Shown: one piece after another, positions 43,922 through 53,975 of the stretch
Layout: every line of letters begins with the position of its first letter
Numbering within the stretch: the first letter of the stretch is position 1
Assembly (NCBI RefSeq): GCF_004798905.1
Contig: NZ_SDMO01000004.1
Span: 62,001-126,000 of the forward strand
Direction of reading: 5' to 3'
Length of the DNA: 64,000 bases
Source of the DNA: Halomonas borealis
GTDB taxonomy: Bacteria; Pseudomonadota; Gammaproteobacteria; Pseudomonadales; Halomonadaceae
The notes under the pieces: model-generated
The model's input: the letters and a program-made list of their open reading frames with translations, nothing else
Told to the model about the DNA's origin: nothing
The model's database searches: none
Translations under genes and position numbers: made by a program

Positions 43922-44545
43922 ATGATCTCGCTCTCGCTGCTGTCGGTGTTCGTGCCGACCTTCCTGCTGGTGTCGTTGACGCCGGGCATGTGCATGACCC
44001 TGGCCATGGTGCTGGGCATGACACAGGGCGTGCGGCGGGCGCTGTGGATGATGCTCGGCGAGCTGGTCGGCGTCGGGCTGGTGGCCGTGGCGGCCGGTGC
44101 CGGGGTGGCCGCGCTGATGCTGCGCCAGCCGGCGTTGTTCGCGGTGTTCAAGAGCCTGGGCGGCGTCTATCTGGTGTATCTCGGGGTGATGATGTGGCGC
44201 TCCCGAGGGCGCATGGCGATTCCCGAGAGCCTCGAGGCCAAGGCCCAGGCGGGGCGCGGCGAGCTGGCGATGCAGGGCCTGGTCACCGCGGTGGCCAATC
44301 CCAAGGGCTGGGCCTTCTTCGTGGCGCTGTTGCCGCCATTCTTGGATGCCACTCGGCCCCTCGCGCCACAGCTCCTGGCGATGGTGGCGATCATCCTGAG
44401 CCTCGAGTTCGCCGCGTTGCTGGCCTATGCCAGCGGCGGCCAGACCCTGCGCCACCTGCTGGGCCAGGCGGACAAGGTGCGCCTGCTCAACCGCCTGGCC
44501 GGCTCGCTGATGGTCGGGGTCGGGGTGTGGTTGATGCTGGGGTAG
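43922..44545 (+). CDS. LysE/RhtB family exporter
   Basis: A 207-aa membrane protein with six hydrophobic segments. TPGMCMTLAMVLGMTQGVRRA and VANPKGWAFFVALLPPFLD are the two family motifs. The ATG at 43922 follows AAGGAGGTG at a suitable distance. It follows ubiX and ends before a terminator. A second family member is at 23563. Substrate unknown. Confidence 0.88.
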   Translation: MISLSLLSVFVPTFLLVSLTPGMCMTLAMVLGMTQGVRRALWMMLGELVGVGLVAVAAGAGVAALMLRQPALFAVFKSLGGVYLVYLGVMMWRSRGRMAIPESLEAKAQAGRGELAMQGLVTAVANPKGWAFFVALLPPFLDATRPLAPQLLAMVAIILSLEFAALLAYASGGQTLRHLLGQADKVRLLNRLAGSLMVGVGVWLMLG

Positions 44546-44560
44546 CGACAAGCGACAAGG

Positions 44561-44592
44561 AACCCCGGCGGCCTCGGCCTTCGGGGTTTCTT
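44561..44592 (+). terminator. terminator after the LysE-type exporter
   Basis: AACCCCG...CGGGGTTTCTTT, a 7-bp stem with an inner GC-rich extension and T-rich tail, preceded by the heptad duplication AGCGACAAGCGACA. Confidence 0.75.
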
Positions 44593-44626
44593 TGCTTCGG
44601 GCAGTCTCGCGCCGCTGAATGGCAGC

Positions 44627-46030
44627 TTACGCCGGCCCCAGCCACATGAATCGTGCGCCGCCGAGGGCCAATGACGCCGTGACCAGCGCCGGCCACGGGC
44701 AAGGGCGCAAGGTGCGGTGCGGCTGGCGCTGCCAGGCGAGCTGCACCAGGGTACACACCACCAGGCCCAGCAGGGCGCCTCCCACCAGATCACTCAACCA
44801 GTGAACGCCGAGCACCAGGCGTGACAGCGCCATGGGGACGATGACCAGGATGGCGCCCCAGTAGGCCCAGAAGCGGCGCGGCAACGGCAGCTCTCGAGCG
44901 ATGAAGGCCGCGGCCAGGCCGTATAGCACCACGGCGGTGGAGGTATGGGCGCTGGGGTAGGCGAAGGAGTCGGCCAGGTGGAGCGGTGTATCCGGCCGGA
45001 CGCGGGCGATGAGGCTCTTGCCGAGGGTGTTGAGCGCGGCGATGCCGGCCAGGCCTCCGGCGACATGGGCGAGCACGTCGAGGCGCCCACGGATCAGCCA
45101 CCACAGCGCCCAGGGCAGCACCAGGGCCACGACGCCATAGGCGTCGCCGATCCGCGCCATGCCCTCGGCGACGACATTGAGCCCGGGGATCGCCAGGCCG
45201 TCCATCAGGGCGTCGAGCCGTTGATCCATGGGGAGTGGGCCGCCCTGCTGGAGGATCACCAGGGTCCAGGCCGAAAGGGCGGTGAGCGAGGTCAATAGCA
45301 GCAGCCAGGTGCCGAGCGGCGCCTCGCGTCCTCGGGCGCGGGCCAGCGCCCGCCAGACTCGCCGGCCGTGGGGGTGGCGGCTCAAGAGCCCTGCCACGGC
45401 GCGATAGATCAGGCCGTCATGATGCGTCTGGTGGCGCAGCCAGGAGAAGATCAACGCGAGCATCACGACCAGCCCGCCGAGCCCCGCGAGCCAGGGGTGC
45501 AGCGATTCGGGGAGGCCTGGCAGCCGTTGCCAGGTGCGGCCCAGCAGGTAGCCCGGCAACACGTAGGCCGGGGCCCAGAGCAGTGCCGATACCAGGCTGG
45601 TGAGGAGGAAGCGGCGCGGAGGCATGTGCAGCATGCCGGCAATCAACGGGATCACCGGACGCACCGGGCCGACGAAGCGCCCCAAGAAGACCGACAGCGT
45701 GCCGTGGCGGTGAAAGAAGCGGGCGCCCTGGGCGAGCCATTCCGGATAGCGTGACAGCGGCCACATCCGGGTGGCGCGTTCGCGCTGGGTGTAGCCGAGC
45801 CAGAAACTGAGCGCGTCGCCGATCACCGCGCCGAACAGGGCGGCGGTCAGCATGAGGGGCACCGATAGCGCCTGGTGGCCGGCCAGAGAGGCGGTGGCGG
45901 TGATCAGCACCACGCCGGGGACCAGTAGCCCGACCAGGGCCAGCGATTCCAGCAGGGCAATGAGGGCGGTCAACAGCAGCAGCATCGCCGGCGATGGTGT
46001 CAGCTGCTGGAGCAGGTCGGCGGGGTTCAA
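44627..46030 (-). CDS. DedA-PAP2 fusion membrane protein
   Basis: 467 aa. The N-terminal ~200 residues are a DedA/SNARE-associated domain (ALLESLALVGLLVPG, FLGRFVGPVRPVIPLIAGM, LPGYLLGR). The C-terminal half is a PAP2 phosphatase with its three motifs: KSLIARVRP, PSAHT and SRLVLGVHWLSD. Such fusions probably act on lipid-linked phosphates, with DedA-type proteins implicated in lipid carrier translocation (known); coupling flipping and dephosphorylation is an inference. It sits upstream-to-downstream with the two GGDEF-like genes on the same strand. Confidence 0.88.
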   Translation of the reverse strand: MNPADLLQQLTPSPAMLLLLTALIALLESLALVGLLVPGVVLITATASLAGHQALSVPLMLTAALFGAVIGDALSFWLGYTQRERATRMWPLSRYPEWLAQGARFFHRHGTLSVFLGRFVGPVRPVIPLIAGMLHMPPRRFLLTSLVSALLWAPAYVLPGYLLGRTWQRLPGLPESLHPWLAGLGGLVVMLALIFSWLRHQTHHDGLIYRAVAGLLSRHPHGRRVWRALARARGREAPLGTWLLLLTSLTALSAWTLVILQQGGPLPMDQRLDALMDGLAIPGLNVVAEGMARIGDAYGVVALVLPWALWWLIRGRLDVLAHVAGGLAGIAALNTLGKSLIARVRPDTPLHLADSFAYPSAHTSTAVVLYGLAAAFIARELPLPRRFWAYWGAILVIVPMALSRLVLGVHWLSDLVGGALLGLVVCTLVQLAWQRQPHRTLRPCPWPALVTASLALGGARFMWLGPA

Positions 46031-46045
46031 GTGGCCCTCCTGGGG

Positions 46046-46984
46046 TCATCGATCGGTGGCGGCCAAGGCCTGGGTCATGGCCTGCAGCCGAGCCAGGAAG
46101 GTCGGGCAGGTCTCGGTGCGATGCGGTGTCTCGAGCCGCTGGCGTATCTCGAGCGGTCCGGTGCCGACCAGCACGAGTTGTTCCAGGGTCTGCGCCAGGC
46201 GCTGCTGCACCAACAGGGCGCCGCTCTCGGTGGTATCCGGCAGGACCAGCCAGAAGGCGGAGTCGCCTTCGCGGCCCAGCGAGTCGAGGTCACGACAGTC
46301 GTGTCGCACGGTCTGACAGAAGGTCGACAACATGCGGCGACGGGTCGCGTCGCCGAACTGCTCCCGGGTCATGTCGAGTTGTGGCAGGTGGATCAGCAGT
46401 ACCGCCAGCGGCTGCTCGAGCAGCCGGGTGCGCGCGAGCTCGCCGGTGAGGCGCTCGTGCAGGCGCGAGCGGGTCAGCGCCGCGCACTCCTGCTCCCGGG
46501 GGTCGGTGGCCTGCAACAGGGCGCGTTGGCGAGCCCGTTCCCAGAGCGCCAGGGGGGCAATGGCCACCAGTGCCAGGTAGCCGAAGATTCGCTCGATGCC
46601 GGCCTCGTCGGTGCCGAGCAGCGTCAGCCAGATCGGCGTCAGCGCCAGGTTGAGGAAGATGGCGGGCCCCAGCGGCAGCAACACCAGTGTCAGGACCGGT
46701 GGTACGCCGATCCACAGCGCCGGATGAAGCGCCCGATCGGGCAGCGCGGCCGCGATCAGCAGGAAGCTGCAGATCAGCACCAGGTAGGACGAGGCGCGCA
46801 GGGGCACGTGGCCGGTGGCGGCGAGTAAGGCGGACAAGGCCATCACCGGGGCTAGCAGCGCCGGTAGCAGGATGCGCGCGTAGTGGCCCGTCAGATAGAA
46901 CCATAATGCCTGGCCGATCAACAGCAGGGTGGCGATGCCGAGCACCACGATGAACAGGCGCGGATGCGGTTTGGCTTCAGTCAT
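46046..46984 (-). CDS. membrane protein with degenerate GGDEF-like domain
   Basis: 312 aa. Residues about 10-150 contain five or six hydrophobic segments. The C-terminal ~160 residues look like a diguanylate-cyclase fold (LLIHLPQLDMTREQFGDATRRRMLSTFCQTVR; then LGREGDSAFWLVLPDT), where GGDEF is replaced by EGDSAF, so cyclase activity is doubtful. Its 5' end overlaps the 3' end of the next gene by 8 bp and that neighbour has the same architecture. A role in signalling or protein interaction is possible; not shown. Confidence 0.7.
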   Translation of the reverse strand: MTEAKPHPRLFIVVLGIATLLLIGQALWFYLTGHYARILLPALLAPVMALSALLAATGHVPLRASSYLVLICSFLLIAAALPDRALHPALWIGVPPVLTLVLLPLGPAIFLNLALTPIWLTLLGTDEAGIERIFGYLALVAIAPLALWERARQRALLQATDPREQECAALTRSRLHERLTGELARTRLLEQPLAVLLIHLPQLDMTREQFGDATRRRMLSTFCQTVRHDCRDLDSLGREGDSAFWLVLPDTTESGALLVQQRLAQTLEQLVLVGTGPLEIRQRLETPHRTETCPTFLARLQAMTQALAATDR

Positions 46985-47846
46985 GAGGAACGGCCTCCCG
47001 GGCCGGTACGCGGCGCGGCTGGCGCTTCAAGGCGCGGCGTTCCCGGGACAGCGAAGCGAGGCGAGGCAGGGCGATGGTACGGCTGCGTACGGTGTCGTCT
47101 AGCTGTTCGAGTAGTGTCCGGCGCCGCCGTTCGGCCTGCTGGGCGTCGCAGTGCACCAGCAGCAATCCAAGGGTCCGCCCGTCCAGTCGGTAGCCGTTCT
47201 CGAAGGGCTGGAGCTGGCGGCAGAGCCGTTCGGCCAGCGGCCAGAACCGTCGGCGTGACGTGTGGAGCAGCAGCAGCTCGACGTGGGCGCCGTCCTGCCG
47301 GGCCCGCTGACGCTCGGTCTGCATGTCGTGGTGCAGGCACTGTTGAGGCCACAGGGGTAGGTCCGGCACCAGGCGCGAGCGATGGTGGACGTGGCGCCGC
47401 AGGGCCTGAAGCTCCAGTGAGCGTGATAGCCCCAGCAGCATCAGGCCGGCCAGGAGCGGGCCTGCAATCAGCCATGACTCCAGCCCCAGCAGCGTGCGCA
47501 GGTGCCACCAGCTGACGCAGGCCAGCAGGGTGTTGAACCCCATCACCCAGCGCGGCTGGGGCAGCATCAGTAGCAGGGCCCAGGCCCATAGCCAGGCCAG
47601 GTGGCGCTCCGGGGTGTTCCACAGCAGGGCGGCCAGCAGCAAGCCCGGCAGCAGCTGCCAGGGGAGCGTGGCCGGGTGGCGATGGCCGGGGAGCACCAGG
47701 CTGGCGGTGGCCGCCAGCCACAGCGTGGCGAGGCCCAGCAGCAGCGCATCCGGGAGGGTGTTGGCGGTCGCCGCCAGGAAGCTCGTGAGGCCGGCGGCGA
47801 TCAACAGGTTGACGCGCATCGGGCCGACTTTGTACTTGCTCTGCAT
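46977..47846 (-). CDS. membrane protein paired with the GGDEF-like gene
   Basis: 289 aa. About six hydrophobic segments fill residues 10-150, followed by a ~130-residue soluble domain ([40 protein letters not shown]). The layout and the strand-like LLLVHCD segment after a basic helix recall a very degraded GGDEF fold, but there is no GGDEF motif. MRVNLL at 47819 is an alternative start. It overlaps the following gene by 8 bp and is divergent from proA. I do not recognise a named family. Confidence 0.6.
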   Translation of the reverse strand: MQSKYKVGPMRVNLLIAAGLTSFLAATANTLPDALLLGLATLWLAATASLVLPGHRHPATLPWQLLPGLLLAALLWNTPERHLAWLWAWALLLMLPQPRWVMGFNTLLACVSWWHLRTLLGLESWLIAGPLLAGLMLLGLSRSLELQALRRHVHHRSRLVPDLPLWPQQCLHHDMQTERQRARQDGAHVELLLLHTSRRRFWPLAERLCRQLQPFENGYRLDGRTLGLLLVHCDAQQAERRRRTLLEQLDDTVRSRTIALPRLASLSRERRALKRQPRRVPAREAVPHD

Positions 47847-47936
47847 GGTGACTTAGTATGGGCTTCTTCCCGCTTTGATACGAGTCCGGGGCTTGGCCTG
47901 ATGCCGGTGCCCCTCTTCCTGGAGACACTCTACGGC

Positions 47937-49229
47937 ATGACTGCTCACGCCTCCCACTCCGATGGCGCCATCACCGACGTTGATGCCTACATGCAGCAAC
48001 TGGGGCAGCAGGCGCGTCGCGCCGCCGCTGAGCTGCGTCGCGCCGATACCGCGTCCAAGAACGGTGCCCTGCTGGCCATGGCCGAGGGCCTGGACGAGGC
48101 CCGCGAGACGATCCTGGCGGCGAATGCCCGTGACCTCGAGCGTGGTCGCGAAAACGGCCTCGATGCCGCGCTGCTCGATCGCCTGGCGCTGGATGAGTCG
48201 CGCCTGGAGGCGATGATCGAAGGGCTTCATCAGGTCGCGGCGCTGCCCGATCCGGTGGGCGAGATCGACGGCTTGAGCGCTCGACCGAGCGGCATCGAGG
48301 TCGGCCAGATGCGCGTGCCGTTGGGGGTGATCGGCATCATCTATGAATCGCGTCCCAACGTCACCCTGGAAGCGGCCAGCCTGTGCCTCAAGTCGGGTAA
48401 CGCGGCCATCCTGCGCGGCGGATCGGAGGCGCGTGAATCGAACCTCGCCATCGCCGCCTGCATCGCGCTAGGTCTCGAACGAGCGGGGCTGCCCGATGGC
48501 GCCGTGCAAGTGGTGGCCACCACCGATCGCGCCGCGGTAGGGCGGCTGATCGCCATGCCGGAGTTCGTCGACGTGATCATCCCGCGCGGTGGCAAGTCGT
48601 TGATCGAGCGGATCTCTCGCGAGGCCCGGGTGCCGGTGATCAAGCACCTGGACGGGGTTTGCCATGTCTATCTGGACGCTACCGCGGACCGTGACAAGGC
48701 GCTGGCCATCGCCGTCAATGCCAAGACCCAGCGCTATGGTACCTGTAACACCATGGAGACCCTGCTGGTCGACGCGCCGCTGGCCGACGCGCTGCTGCCC
48801 GAGCTGGCCGCGGCCTACGCCGAGCATGGGGTCGAGCTGCGCGGCTGCGAGCGCACCCAGGCGATACTCGGCGATGTGCCGGCGGCCAGCGAGGCCGACT
48901 GGGCGGCCGAGTACCTGGCGCCGGTGCTGGCCGTGCGCGTGGTCGACGGCATCGACGAGGCCATGGCGCACATTGAGCGCTACAGCTCGCGCCACACCGA
49001 CGCCATCGTCACCGAGAATTATACCCTGGCGCGGCGCTTCCTCGCCGAGGTAGATTCCAGCTCGGTGATGGTCAACGCCTCGACGCGCTTCGCCGACGGC
49101 TTCGAGTATGGCCTGGGCGCCGAGATCGGCATCTCCACCGATCGCCTGCATGTGCGTGGCCCGGTGGGTCTCGAGGGCCTGACCACGCGTAAGTACGTGG
49201 TCTTCGGCGACGGTCAGGTCCGTCGGTGA
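47937..49229 (+). CDS. proA: gamma-glutamyl phosphate reductase
   Basis: A 430-aa NADPH-dependent reductase for the second step of proline synthesis. [14 protein letters not shown], the catalytic Cys in [24 protein letters not shown] and the C-terminal [15 protein letters not shown] segment ([21 protein letters not shown]) are diagnostic. I start at MTAHASHS; the longer frame overlaps the divergent gene. nadD starts at its stop codon. Confidence 0.96.
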   Translation: MTAHASHSDGAITDVDAYMQQLGQQARRAAAELRRADTASKNGALLAMAEGLDEARETILAANARDLERGRENGLDAALLDRLALDESRLEAMIEGLHQVAALPDPVGEIDGLSARPSGIEVGQMRVPLGVIGIIYESRPNVTLEAASLCLKSGNAAILRGGSEARESNLAIAACIALGLERAGLPDGAVQVVATTDRAAVGRLIAMPEFVDVIIPRGGKSLIERISREARVPVIKHLDGVCHVYLDATADRDKALAIAVNAKTQRYGTCNTMETLLVDAPLADALLPELAAAYAEHGVELRGCERTQAILGDVPAASEADWAAEYLAPVLAVRVVDGIDEAMAHIERYSSRHTDAIVTENYTLARRFLAEVDSSSVMVNASTRFADGFEYGLGAEIGISTDRLHVRGPVGLEGLTTRKYVVFGDGQVRR

Positions 49230-49897
49230 CGAGGGCGCTAAGCGAGAGCGGGCGCGCGCCGCGGATCGCCATGCTGGGTGGGACCTTCGATCCTGTCCAT
49301 CTCGGTCACCTGCGTAGTGCCGTGGAGATTCGCGAGGCGCTGGGGCTCGATCGGGTGCACATGATCCCCGCGGCCCAGCCGCCGCTGCGCGGTGAGCCGC
49401 ACATCACCCCCGAACAGCGCTTGGCGCTGCTGCGCCTGGGCATCGGTGATACCCCGGGGCTGATCGCCGATGCCCGCGAGCTCGAGCGCCAGGGGCCTTC
49501 CTACAGTGCCGATACCCTCGTGGCGCTGCGCCGTGAGTGCGGCCCCGAGGCGCGGCTGGTCATGGCGCTTGGCCATGATGCCTTCCTGCGGCTGGCCGAC
49601 TGGCACGCCCCTGAGCGGCTCTTCTCGTTGGCCCATCTGGTGGTGGTAGATCGTCCGGACCATGACGCGGCGTTGCCCGCGGCGCTGGCGGCACTGATCG
49701 ACGGCCGTGAGGCCTCCAGCGTCGAGGCGCTGATGCGTGAGCCCGCGGGCGGGCTGCTGCGCCTGCGTCTGCCGTCGCGGATGGCGATTTCCGCCACCGA
49801 GGTGCGCCAGCGCCTGGTGGCGGGTGACAGCGTGCGTTACCTGCTTCCCGAAGCCGTCGAAGAACGAATTCACGCCGCGGGACTCTATCGTCGCTAG
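49226..49897 (+). CDS. nadD: nicotinate-nucleotide adenylyltransferase
   Basis: A 223-aa enzyme that makes deamido-NAD from NaMN and [16 protein letters not shown] holds the nucleotidyl-transferase HxGH motif (here HLGH), [11 protein letters not shown] and the C-terminal [14 protein letters not shown] (ISSTxIR type) follow. The start is a GTG that overlaps the proA stop (GTGA), coupling translation. rsfS follows after 119 bp. Confidence 0.94.
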   Translation: MTRALSESGRAPRIAMLGGTFDPVHLGHLRSAVEIREALGLDRVHMIPAAQPPLRGEPHITPEQRLALLRLGIGDTPGLIADARELERQGPSYSADTLVALRRECGPEARLVMALGHDAFLRLADWHAPERLFSLAHLVVVDRPDHDAALPAALAALIDGREASSVEALMREPAGGLLRLRLPSRMAISATEVRQRLVAGDSVRYLLPEAVEERIHAAGLYRR

Positions 49898-50016
49898 TCG
49901 GCGGCGTGTCACAAAAAAACGTCGCCGAGCCGTCGCTAGGCGCTGCCAGGCTCGGCCCGAGCCGGTACAATGGGCGCCGAGATCATTTTCTGCCTAGAGG
50001 GGCTGATACGAAGGGT

Positions 50017-50391
50017 ATGCACATCGACGCACTCAAGACGCTAGTGCTAAACGCACTGGAGGAACTCAAGGCGAATGACATTCGTGTCATCGACGTCTCC
50101 CACCTGACCAGCGTGACCGATCTGATGGTGGTCGTCAGCGGCACCTCCAGCCGTCATCTGATGGCGCTGTCCAGCAAGCTGGTCCAGACGGTCAAGGAAG
50201 CGGACGTGACACCGCTGGGCATCGAAGGCGAGAGTGGTGCCGACTGGGTGCTGGTCGACCTCGGTGATCTGGTGGTGCACATGATGATGCCTGAGACCCG
50301 GGCGCTCTACGACCTGGAACGCCTGTGGGCCGACCTGCCGAGCGACGACCAGGCGCAAGAGACGGAAGAGCGGGCCCACGGCGCTTCATGA
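50017..50391 (+). CDS. rsfS: ribosome silencing factor
   Basis: A 124-aa RsfS/YbeB protein that binds L14 and blocks subunit joining in starvation. ANDIRVIDVSHLTSVTDLMV, SGTSSRHLMAL, GEGEDW-like segment GESGADWVLVDLGDLVVHMM and YDLERLW are family signatures. Start at the ATG at 50017, where homology begins. It overlaps rlmH by 4 bp. Confidence 0.95.
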   Translation: MHIDALKTLVLNALEELKANDIRVIDVSHLTSVTDLMVVVSGTSSRHLMALSSKLVQTVKEADVTPLGIEGESGADWVLVDLGDLVVHMMMPETRALYDLERLWADLPSDDQAQETEERAHGAS

Positions 50392-50855
50392 AGGTACGAG
50401 TGCTGGCCGTCGGCACCCGGATGCCCGATTGGGTCACTCGGGGTGTCGAGGAATACCGCAAGCGGCTGCCTCGCGACTTCGCCCTCGAGATCGAAGAGAT
50501 CGCGCCGGGAGCGCGCGGCAAGAATGCCGACACCCGTCGTGCCATCGCCCAGGAATCAGAGCGCCTGCGTACGCGCCTCAAGGGTGATGAACGGCGGGTG
50601 GCCCTTGAAGTGGGCGGCAAGGCCTGGAGTACCGAGCAGCTGGCGCGCGAGGCCGAGGCGTGGCGCTTCGAGGGGCGCGACGTGGCGCTGCTGGTAGGCG
50701 GCCCAGACGGGCTCGACCCGGCCCTGTCGGCCAGTGCCGACCAGCACTGGTCGTTGTCGCCGCTGACCCTGCCGCATCCGCTGGTGCGTATCCTGCTGGC
50801 CGAGCAGTTGTATCGAGCCTGGACCCTGATGGTCGGCCATCCCTACCATCGCTGA
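50388..50855 (+). CDS. rlmH: 23S rRNA pseudouridine1915 N3-methyltransferase
   Basis: A 155-aa SPOUT methyltransferase acting on helix 69 of 23S rRNA in the assembled ribosome. It begins MKVRVLAVGTRMPDWV; LLVGGPDGLD and SLSPLTLPHPLVRILLAEQLYRAW form the knotted SAM site; the C-terminal HPYHR is conserved. It is coupled to rsfS by an ATGA overlap. mrdA follows after 22 bp. Confidence 0.96.
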   Translation: MKVRVLAVGTRMPDWVTRGVEEYRKRLPRDFALEIEEIAPGARGKNADTRRAIAQESERLRTRLKGDERRVALEVGGKAWSTEQLAREAEAWRFEGRDVALLVGGPDGLDPALSASADQHWSLSPLTLPHPLVRILLAEQLYRAWTLMVGHPYHR

Positions 50856-50877
50856 GCGTTCGAGGTCTCCGCCAAGC

Positions 50878-52782
50878 ATGCGTCAGCCACGCGATACCCT
50901 GAAGAATCCCCAACAGGAACTACGAATCTTCCGCCTGCGCTCGTTGCTGGCGGTGGTCGTGGTGTTGACGCTCAGCGGCCTGTTGGCCGGGCGCCTGTTC
51001 TACCTGCAGATCGTCGAGCACGAGGTCTACAGCACGCGCTCCGAGAAGAACCGCGTGCGGGTCGAGCCACTGCCGCCGACCCGCGGTCTGATCTATGACC
51101 GTAACGGCGAGCTGTTGGCCGAGAATCGCCCCACCTATAACCTGACGCTAGTGCGTGAGCGGGTCGATGATCTGGGCGAGACCCTGGCGTTGCTGGTCGA
51201 CCTGCTCGATCTGCCCGCGGAGCGGGTCGAGGCCTTTCGCGAGCGTTCACGCCAGCGCCAGCGCCCCTACCAGCCGGCGTTGCTGATGAGCGATCTCGAC
51301 GAGGCGCAGATCGCACGGCTGGCGGTCAATCGTCATCGCCTACCTGGGGTCGAGGTCGAGGCCCAGCTGCTGCGCTATTATCCGGATGCCGAGGCCATGT
51401 CGCACGTGCTCGGCTACGTCGGCCGCATCAACAGCGAGGAGCTCGAAGACGTCGACGCCGGAAACTATGCCGGGACACACTTCATCGGCAAGACCGGTGT
51501 CGAGCGATTCTATGAGGACACGCTGCATGGTGAAGCCGGGCTGCGCAAGGTGGAAACCAATGCCCGTGGGCGGGTGCTGCGCGAGCTGGGACACAGCGAC
51601 CCGGTGCCCGGAGAGAACCTGACCCTGACCCTGGACAAGGGGCTTCAGCACCTCGCCGTGGACCTGCTCGATGGGCGGCGTGGCGCCATCGTGGCGATTG
51701 CCCCGCAGACCGGCGAGATCCTGGCGATGGCCTCGGTGCCGGGCTTCGATACCAACCAGTTCGTGACCGGCATCGATGTGGACTCCTACCGGGCGCTACA
51801 GCAGGACATCGACCTGCCGCTATTCAACCGCGCCATCCGTGGTAGCTATCCCGCCGGCTCGGTCATCAAGCCGTTCATGGCCATCACCGGGCTGCGCGAC
51901 GGCGCGGTCACGCCTGGTGAGGTGATCTACGACCCCGGCTACTACCAACTGCCCAATGACTCCCGCCGCTATCGGAACTGGCTACGCTGGGGGCATGGGC
52001 GCGTCGACCTCGAGCGGGCGCTCGAGGTGTCCAACAACACCTATTTCTATTCCCTGGCCCATGAGTTGGGCATCGACAGCATCCATGCCAGCCTGAAGCA
52101 GTTCGGCTTCGGACAGCGAGTGGCCGCGGATGTTTACGGTCAGGGCGCGGGTCTCCTGCCGTCGCGGGACTGGAAGCGGTCGCGTTTCGACCAGCCCTGG
52201 TATCCCGGCGAGACGCTGTCGGTGGGCATCGGCCAGGGCTATCTGCAGATCACCCCGCTACAGCTGGCCTCGGCCACCGCGGTGCTGGCCAACCACGGTG
52301 ACTGGGTCAAGCCGCGTCTGGTCGGCGACATGGGCGACGAACCGGTGTCCATCGATCTGGCCGATACGCCGCCGGACATCGAGCTCGAGCATCCCGAGTG
52401 GTGGGACAGCGTCATCTCGGGCATGGAGCAGGTGTTGTCCGGCAACGAGGGGACGGCGCGTCGTGCCGGCGCCGGGCTCGAGTACCGCATGGCCGGCAAG
52501 TCCGGTACCGCTCAGGTGTTCTCGCTGGGACAGGATCAGCGCTATGACGCCGAAGAACTGCAGGAGCGCCTGCGTGACCATGCCTTGTTCACGGCCTTCG
52601 CGCCGGTGGAAGACCCCGAGATCGCGGTCGCGGTGATCATCGAAAACGCCGGCGGCGGGAGCAGCCATGCGGCGGAGCCGGCGCGGGCGATGACCGACTA
52701 CTGGCTGCTCGAACGCGACCACGGCGAGGTGCCACCGCAAGCCGCGGTGGATGACACCCAGCGCAGCGAGGAAGAGGAATAA
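50878..52782 (+). CDS. mrdA: penicillin-binding protein 2 (peptidoglycan transpeptidase)
   Basis: A 634-aa bitopic inner-membrane protein of the elongasome. One transmembrane helix lies near residues 22-44; the pedestal domain follows; the transpeptidase domain has S328-x-x-K331 (GSYPAGSVIKPF), S385-N-N (EVSNNTYFY) and K541-S-G (KSGTAQ). It cross-links peptidoglycan during side-wall growth with RodA, which is encoded 5 bp downstream. Confidence 0.97.
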   Translation: MRQPRDTLKNPQQELRIFRLRSLLAVVVVLTLSGLLAGRLFYLQIVEHEVYSTRSEKNRVRVEPLPPTRGLIYDRNGELLAENRPTYNLTLVRERVDDLGETLALLVDLLDLPAERVEAFRERSRQRQRPYQPALLMSDLDEAQIARLAVNRHRLPGVEVEAQLLRYYPDAEAMSHVLGYVGRINSEELEDVDAGNYAGTHFIGKTGVERFYEDTLHGEAGLRKVETNARGRVLRELGHSDPVPGENLTLTLDKGLQHLAVDLLDGRRGAIVAIAPQTGEILAMASVPGFDTNQFVTGIDVDSYRALQQDIDLPLFNRAIRGSYPAGSVIKPFMAITGLRDGAVTPGEVIYDPGYYQLPNDSRRYRNWLRWGHGRVDLERALEVSNNTYFYSLAHELGIDSIHASLKQFGFGQRVAADVYGQGAGLLPSRDWKRSRFDQPWYPGETLSVGIGQGYLQITPLQLASATAVLANHGDWVKPRLVGDMGDEPVSIDLADTPPDIELEHPEWWDSVISGMEQVLSGNEGTARRAGAGLEYRMAGKSGTAQVFSLGQDQRYDAEELQERLRDHALFTAFAPVEDPEIAVAVIIENAGGGSSHAAEPARAMTDYWLLERDHGEVPPQAAVDDTQRSEEEE

Positions 52783-52787
52783 TCACG

Positions 52788-53939
52788 ATGGTCGACTTTC
52801 TGCTGCGCCGTGCCCACCCCATCAAGCCCACCGCCAGCGGCATGTCGCGCCGGCGCAGCCTGTGGGAGCGCATCCATCTGGACCCCTGGCTACTGGGCCT
52901 GCTGCTGACGCTGATGTCGGCCGGCCTGGTGGTGCTCTACAGCGCCAGCGGGCAGAGCATGGAGCTGGTCACCGGCCAGGCGTTGCGCTTCGGCGTAGCT
53001 CTCACGGGCATGGTCATCATCGCCCAATTCACCCCGGCCGCCTTGCAGCGCTGGGCGCTGCCGGCCTATCTGCTGGGCACGGCGATGCTGGTCGCGGTGG
53101 AGATCATGGGTGATATGGGCATGGGCGCCCAGCGTTGGCTGGTGATCCCCGGCGTGGTGCGCTTCCAGCCCTCGGAGATGATGAAGCTGGCGGTGCCGAT
53201 GATGGTGGCGGCCTGGTTGAGTCGACGTGAGCTGCCGCCGCGCTGGCAGGATCTGTTCGTCTGCGCGTTGCTGATCGGCGTGCCGGTGCTGTTGATCGCC
53301 CGCCAGCCCGATCTTGGCACCTCGCTGCTGGTGGCCCTGGCCGCGGTCTTCGTGGTCCTGCTGGGCGGGCTGTCCTGGCGGGTCATCGGCGTGCTCGGTG
53401 CGTTGGCGGCCGCCGCGCTGCCGTTGCTGTGGATGAACATGCATGACTATCAGCGTCAGCGAGTACTGACCTTCTTAGACCCCGAGAGCGATCCGCTGGG
53501 CGCTGGCTGGAACATCATCCAGTCGACCACCGCCATCGGCAGCGGGGGGCTGTGGGGCAAGGGTTGGCTGGAGGGGACCCAGTCGCAGCTGGAGTTCCTG
53601 CCCGAGAGCCACACCGACTTCATCGTCGCGGTGCTCGGCGAGGAATTCGGGCTGGTCGGTATGCTGACCTTCCTGGCGCTGTACCTGCTGATCGTGTGCC
53701 GCGGGCTCTGGCTCGCCGGGGCCGCGCAGGAGACGTTCGGCCGCCTGCTGGCCGGCAGCATCATCCTGACCTTCTTCATCTATGTGTTCGTCAATATCGG
53801 CATGGTCAGCGGCATCCTGCCGGTGGTCGGGGTGCCGCTGCCGCTGGTCAGTTATGGCGGAACCTCCAGCGTGACCTTGCTGGCCGGTTTCGGTATTCTC
53901 ATGGCCATTCACTCGCACCGCCGCCTGCTGCCGCGTTAG
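52788..53939 (+). CDS. mrdB: rod-shape protein RodA (peptidoglycan glycosyltransferase)
   Basis: A 383-aa SEDS protein with about ten membrane segments. GAQRWLVIPGVVRFQPSE, LLARQPDLGTSL-type segment (IARQPDLGTSLLVALA), QLEFLPESHTDFIVAVLGEEFG and GVPLPLVSYGGTSSVTLLAGFG are the SEDS hallmarks. It polymerises glycan strands together with PBP2. The cluster order mrdA-mrdB-mltB-rlpA-dacA is conserved in gammaproteobacteria. Confidence 0.97.
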   Translation: MVDFLLRRAHPIKPTASGMSRRRSLWERIHLDPWLLGLLLTLMSAGLVVLYSASGQSMELVTGQALRFGVALTGMVIIAQFTPAALQRWALPAYLLGTAMLVAVEIMGDMGMGAQRWLVIPGVVRFQPSEMMKLAVPMMVAAWLSRRELPPRWQDLFVCALLIGVPVLLIARQPDLGTSLLVALAAVFVVLLGGLSWRVIGVLGALAAAALPLLWMNMHDYQRQRVLTFLDPESDPLGAGWNIIQSTTAIGSGGLWGKGWLEGTQSQLEFLPESHTDFIVAVLGEEFGLVGMLTFLALYLLIVCRGLWLAGAAQETFGRLLAGSIILTFFIYVFVNIGMVSGILPVVGVPLPLVSYGGTSSVTLLAGFGILMAIHSHRRLLPR

Positions 53940-53975
53940 CGTGGCCGGCGGGCCGAACGACTCAGGGAGAGCAGC

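Noticed and set aside
49898..49932. hairpin after nadD with A-rich loop as terminator
   Set aside because: The A-run is in the loop, not after the stem as Ts, and rsfS follows in the same direction; not a convincing terminator.
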